Assembly: GCF_016859125.1 (NCBI RefSeq) | Contig: NZ_CP069338.1 | Span: 3,002,501-3,066,500 of the forward strand | DNA: 64,000 bases | DNA from: Archangium violaceum | GTDB lineage: Bacteria > Myxococcota > Myxococcia > Myxococcales > Myxococcaceae | Reading direction: 5' to 3' | In this document: positions 60,845-64,000 of the stretch, one piece after another | Position numbering within the stretch: position 1 is the first letter of the stretch | Layout of the letters: each line of letters starts with the position of its first letter | The notes under the pieces: generated by a model | Told to the model about the DNA's origin: nothing | Database searches by the model: none | Seen by the model: the letters and a program-made list of their open reading frames with translations, nothing else | Made by a program: the position numbers and the translations under genes

Positions 60845-62104
60845 TCAGCGGGCCCGGGAGATGCGGTAGAGGACGCCATTGGTGTCGTCGCTCAGCAACA
60901 AGGCGCCGTCGTGGGCCTGGGCAACGTCCGCGAGCCGGGCGAAGTGCTGGCTGCCCTCATCGAGGAGGAAGCCGGTGACGAAATCATCGAAGCCCCGCGG
61001 CTGCCCGTTCTCGAAGCGCAGGCGCACCAGCTTGTAGCCAACGGGCGGGCGGCGGTTCCACGAGCCGCGCATGGCGATGAAGGCATCCCCCCGGTACTCG
61101 GCGGGGAGCATGGCGCCGGTGTAGAAGACCATGCCCATGGGCGCGGCGTGGGCCTGGTACTCGAGGACGGAGGGCACCGTCTTCCGGGCGTAGGCCTCCT
61201 TGGTGGTGCTGGGAGGGTCCCCGATGATGGGGTCCACCTGCCGCTGGCCGAAGACATAGGGCCAGCCGTAGTCGCCGCCCTGGACGAGCCGGTTGAGCTC
61301 CTCGGGGGGAACGTCGTCGCCGCGGTGATCACTCCCGTGGTCCATGCCCCAGAGCTCGCGGGTGTCGGGGTGCCAGCCGAAGCCGATGGTGTTGCGCAGA
61401 CCACTGGCGAAGCGCTCGCGGCGCGAGCCGTCCAGGGGCGCACGCAGCAGGGCGGCGTGCTCCGGGTTGGTCTCGTCGCAGGCGTTACAACTGCTGCCCA
61501 CGGAGATGTAGAGCATCCCATCGGGGCCGACGGCGAGGGTGCGGTTGGCGTGCTGCCCACCATCCGGGAGATCTCGGAGGAAGGGCTGGCGCTCGCCCCA
61601 GGAACCATCGGGGAGGACGTTGGCGACCCAGACCTCGGTGGGCGTGGCGACGTAGGCGCGGCCCTGGTGGAGGGTGATGCCATGGACGAGCGGCAGGCCG
61701 GAGAGAACGGTCTTCCGCTCCTCGGCACGTCCGTCCCCATCGCGGTCGCGGAGCAGGAGGACATCCCCGTGCCTGGGCCGGGTGACGTAGACGGCGCCAT
61801 CGCTCCCCACGGCCAGCATGCGCGGGCTTCCGAGCTCCTGGGCGAAGACGTCGGCGCGGAAGCCGGGCGGGAGCGAGAGGCGGCGGAGCAACTCGGGGCG
61901 GAAGGGGACGGTCTCGGGGCGGGAGACGTGACTGATGGTGGCCTTGCCGATGCGCTCGGACTCGGCGCGGGCCTCCGGGGGCTTCACCTCGGGATTGGGA
62001 CCTGGGGCCGAGGGAGGCCGCGAGGAAGGAGAGGAAGCACAGGCCGCCGCGGCGAGCGCGAGGGCGGACAGTGCACAGCGAGGCGGCGGGCGGGACGAGG
62101 GCAT
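60845..62104 (-). CDS. PQQ-dependent sugar dehydrogenase-like lipoprotein (L-sorbosone dehydrogenase type)
   Basis: 419 residues from ATG 62104; signal with lipobox LALAAAAC. A six-bladed beta-propeller follows: GFRADVFAQELGSPRMLAV, GLPLVHGITLHQGRAYVAT, GQHANRTLAVGPDGMLYISV, FASGLRNTIGFGWHPDTREL, WGMDHGSDHRGDDVPPEELN and YQAHAAPMGMVFYTGAMLP. These match the glucose/sorbosone dehydrogenase family, with the His residues in MDHGSDHRGDD as PQQ or calcium neighbours. PQQ binding is inferred. Convergent with the EEP gene. Confidence 0.87.
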   Translation of the reverse strand: MPSSRPPPRCALSALALAAAACASSPSSRPPSAPGPNPEVKPPEARAESERIGKATISHVSRPETVPFRPELLRRLSLPPGFRADVFAQELGSPRMLAVGSDGAVYVTRPRHGDVLLLRDRDGDGRAEERKTVLSGLPLVHGITLHQGRAYVATPTEVWVANVLPDGSWGERQPFLRDLPDGGQHANRTLAVGPDGMLYISVGSSCNACDETNPEHAALLRAPLDGSRRERFASGLRNTIGFGWHPDTRELWGMDHGSDHRGDDVPPEELNRLVQGGDYGWPYVFGQRQVDPIIGDPPSTTKEAYARKTVPSVLEYQAHAAPMGMVFYTGAMLPAEYRGDAFIAMRGSWNRRPPVGYKLVRLRFENGQPRGFDDFVTGFLLDEGSQHFARLADVAQAHDGALLLSDDTNGVLYRISRAR

Positions 62105-62290
62105 CGTGGAACACCTGCAGGCGACGGGCCGGGAAACCGCAGATGCACGGTGTCCGAAAGAGAGCGCCCCCACCACTCCCGGGAAGAGGCTCGAGGGACT
62201 GCCTGACATCGCGTCCCAGGAGCCACTCCGATACTGAACAGAACACCGGTGCGTCCCGGCCCAGGAAGAGGGCCGGAGAAGAGGTCCGGC

Positions 62291-63163
62291 TCAGCGCCGA
62301 TCGGCTGGCGCGCGGCGGGCCTGCCCTCGCTTCACCTCGGGAGCGACCTGCCCGAGGAGCTTGTGCGCCTGCTGGCGGTGCTGCACGAGCGTTTGGAGCT
62401 CGTCCTGGATGGCCTGGGTCAGCCGCGGGTTCTTCACCTGCTTCAAGGCCCACTGCATCTTGTCGACGGCCAGGTCGTACGAGAGCACCACGGACGACAG
62501 GTAGGCTCTATCCAGGTTCACCCCGCTCAACATCGGGAGGCTGGCCAGCGAGGTGAGGATCGCCGCGTGCATGAAGTCCTGCCTTGCGTTCAGCTCGCCC
62601 TGTTGCAGGGCCTGCGCAATATCGATGCCCTCGCGCTGCGCGAGCTGCTGGAGCTGTTGCTCGAAGCGCTGGTGCGTCTGCACCGACTTCTGCGCGAACT
62701 GACGGACGGAGGGGGTAGCGGCCTGGCCCTCGGCGATCCGCGACATGTCGGCGGCCCACCGGTTGGCCAGCATCAGCTCGGCCAACCACTGGCTCTCGTC
62801 GAGCTGTCTCACCTGGGGCTGCGCGCCCGGCTGCTGCATCGCGCCCGGCTGCTGCATCGTGCCCGGCTGCTGCATCGCGCCCGGCTGCTGCATCGCACCC
62901 GGCTGCTGCATCGCACCCGGCTGCTGCTGCTGGGCGCCGGCCCCGGCCGCGCCGCCAGTGCCCTGGGCCTGCTCCTGCTCGTAGGAGCGTCCGAAGAGCT
63001 CGTCTTCCTCGGTTGCCTCCTGCTGCGGCAACGTGCCTTCCTCGCGCGTGCCACTGGCCACCTGCTCCTGCTCCGTCTGTCGTTCCGCCCGCTCCTGAGG
63101 GCCGCTCGCACATCCCCAGCCCGCCAACGAGGCCGCCACCATCAAACCCATCAGTTTTCGCAT
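62291..63163 (-). CDS. DUF4142 lipoprotein with PGAMQQ repeats
   Basis: 290 residues; signal and lipobox VAASLAGWGC. Residues 25-80 are Glu/Gln-rich. Residues 81-116 are six copies of PGAMQQ (one PGTMQQ). The DUF4142 ferritin-like helical domain follows: WLAELMLANRWAADMSRIAE, VRQFAQKSVQTHQRFEQQ, and a second helix pair LDRAYLSSVVLSYDLAVD with KNPRLTQAIQDELQTLVQ. The C-terminus is basic. DUF4142 proteins are periplasmic and often stress-linked, of unknown activity. Confidence 0.82.
   Translation of the reverse strand: MRKLMGLMVAASLAGWGCASGPQERAERQTEQEQVASGTREEGTLPQQEATEEDELFGRSYEQEQAQGTGGAAGAGAQQQQPGAMQQPGAMQQPGAMQQPGTMQQPGAMQQPGAQPQVRQLDESQWLAELMLANRWAADMSRIAEGQAATPSVRQFAQKSVQTHQRFEQQLQQLAQREGIDIAQALQQGELNARQDFMHAAILTSLASLPMLSGVNLDRAYLSSVVLSYDLAVDKMQWALKQVKNPRLTQAIQDELQTLVQHRQQAHKLLGQVAPEVKRGQARRAPADRR
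62824..62934. repeat. six tandem 18-bp units inside the DUF4142 gene
   Basis: The unit GCCCGGCTGCTGCATCGC recurs six times with one to two changes per copy, encoding PGAMQQ. Copy number may vary between strains through slippage. Confidence 0.85.
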
Positions 63164-63372
63164 GTCTTATCCCCCCGGGGCCCCTGGCCCCCAGGAGAAT
63201 CTACGGTGCGATTCCGGCCGGGGAAGTCGGCATCCCGAGCCGCCGTGCAGGCCCTCGCCCCACCGGTGTGGAGCTCCCGCACCACGAGGATGAGACGCAG
63301 ACCGCACGTCCACAGGGCCTTCCCTCCCCTGGGGCGGGAGGATTGATAGGGATTGGCCGCGGGGGACAGCCC

Positions 63373-63846
63373 TCACCGCCGTGACTCGTTGGTGTGACCG
63401 GGGCGCTGGATGAGCGGTACCACGTACCAGCACACGAGCGCGATGACCAACACGAGCCCGGCCACGAGCATGCCCCAGGACATGTCGAAGACGAACTGGG
63501 TGACCAGGAGGATGGCGGTGATGATGGAGACGAGCAGGAAGAGCAGGCCGCTCACCGTCATCACTCCCGCGTATTTGATGCGCCTCCGACGATGGACATC
63601 CCGCTCCTGGGACAGGCGCGTGATGCGATGATAGGAGGCGGGGGCCAGCAGGAGGATGGTCGCGATGGCCGCGCTGGCCACCGCGACTCCGTACAGCGTC
63701 CGGCCTGTCTGGCCAAGCTGGTCGAATCGGGAGGAGAACGGGGTGGTGAGCAGGAACGCCAGGAGGACCTGGACGCCCGGAATGATGGTGCGAAGCTCCT
63801 CCAGGATTTCCCGGAACCGTTCTCGCTCCGTCGATTGCGAGTCCAT
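63373..63846 (-). CDS. DUF6328 family membrane protein
   Basis: 157 residues with a short cytosolic N-terminus (RERFREILEELRTIIPGVQ) and four membrane segments: VLLAFLLTTPFSS, LYGVAVASAAIATILLLAP, VMTVSGLLFLLVSIITAILL and GMLVAGLVLVIALVCWYV. The opening ELRTIIPGVQVLLAFLL matches DUF6328. Function unknown. Upstream, 63164-63372 on its 3' side holds no gene. Confidence 0.8.
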   Translation of the reverse strand: MDSQSTERERFREILEELRTIIPGVQVLLAFLLTTPFSSRFDQLGQTGRTLYGVAVASAAIATILLLAPASYHRITRLSQERDVHRRRRIKYAGVMTVSGLLFLLVSIITAILLVTQFVFDMSWGMLVAGLVLVIALVCWYVVPLIQRPGHTNESRR

Positions 63847-63862
63847 GTCGAGGGCGTTGTCT

Positions 63863-64000
63863 CTAACGGCCCTGCTCGTCCTGGGGCTCCACTCCAGCCC
63901 CGCCCGTCGCCGGAGACTGCTGCCGGTTGATCCTCATCGTCTTCCCACCGGAGGTGAGCTGGTCGGCGACCAGGACGATGCGATCCGTGAGAATCACGGG
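63863..64000 (-). CDS. 3' end of a hypothetical gene entering from the right
   Basis: The frame is open from the window edge for 45 codons (VILTDRIVLVADQLTSGGKT, then MRINRQQSPATGG) and ends in TAG at 63863. The coding style is convincing, but the part is too short to name. It ends 16 bases before the DUF6328 start and may share its transcript. Confidence 0.5.
   Translation of the reverse strand, partial: PVILTDRIVLVADQLTSGGKTMRINRQQSPATGGAGVEPQDEQGR

Noticed and set aside
60185-62206. 673-codon open frame on the plus strand
   Set aside because: It spans two genes with clear motifs on other frames (EEP and PQQ sugar dehydrogenase) and has shadow composition.
62824-62934. CRISPR-like array
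   Set aside because: The 18-bp units are contiguous without spacers and are in frame within a coding sequence.

Overview
The window is GC-rich, with long codon-biased ORFs on both strands and many secreted or lipid-anchored proteins. Several families seen here are largely restricted to Myxococcota: a double-CXXCG protein, a DUF2381 protein, a TIGR02270 protein and a MYXO-CTERM sorting tail. I read it as the chromosome of a myxobacterium, probably in the Cystobacter/Archangium group (suborder by inference). It looks like an accessory region. Many genes are broken, two insertion sequences are decayed, and a family of about 130-bp inverted-repeat elements (MITE-like, ends AAGGTGTCAGAGGATTTG) recurs at the edges of broken genes. 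Layout. 0-10 kb: an immunity-like double-CXXCG gene, a DUF2381/lipoprotein pair, a serine hydrolase with a clear promoter and double operator, a 5'-truncated RCC1 gene, a frameshifted IS1380-type transposase, and two tandem lesioned copies of a PH-like membrane protein gene. 10-15 kb: an orphan type VI secretion (T6SS) cargo module made of a ketosynthase-like protein without its active site, a nucleotidyltransferase-fold putative toxin, a putative immunity protein, TIGR02270, DUF2169 and a DUF4150 PAAR-like spike tip. 15-18 kb: an ileS fragment fused to a MITE end, and a decayed IS66. 18-30 kb: a GH16 lipoprotein, two heme-oxygenase-like diiron (HDO) genes with a PNPOx-like flavoprotein, a polysaccharide lyase, RidA, a GH5 enzyme and an EEP-jacalin-ricin fusion. 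30-43 kb: GNAT, an S41 protease, a GntR-controlled FAH/VOC/deacetylase operon, an L,D-transpeptidase, a cystathionine gamma-synthase-like enzyme, a CBM60 beta-helix lipoprotein, an NTF2-like protein and PhoX. 43-48 kb: a MYXO-CTERM PKD protein next to a second orphan T6SS cassette (Tle1/DUF2235 phospholipase, DUF2931 lipoprotein, accessory protein). 48-64 kb: DeoR with a HAD phosphatase sharing a palindromic start region, MarR with pirin, a frameshifted FkbM methyltransferase, an SGNH hydrolase, a GH13 glucosidase and a run of small lipoproteins ending in DUF4142 and DUF6328. How the genes work together. Three themes are visible. First, interbacterial conflict: two T6SS cargo cassettes without the secretion apparatus, plus fragments of a Sit-type immunity family. 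Second, degradation of external polymers by CAZymes, an L,D-transpeptidase and a secreted nuclease or phosphodiesterase. Third, genome flux: MITEs, IS remnants and gene tails without heads. No rRNA, tRNA or CRISPR array was recognised.
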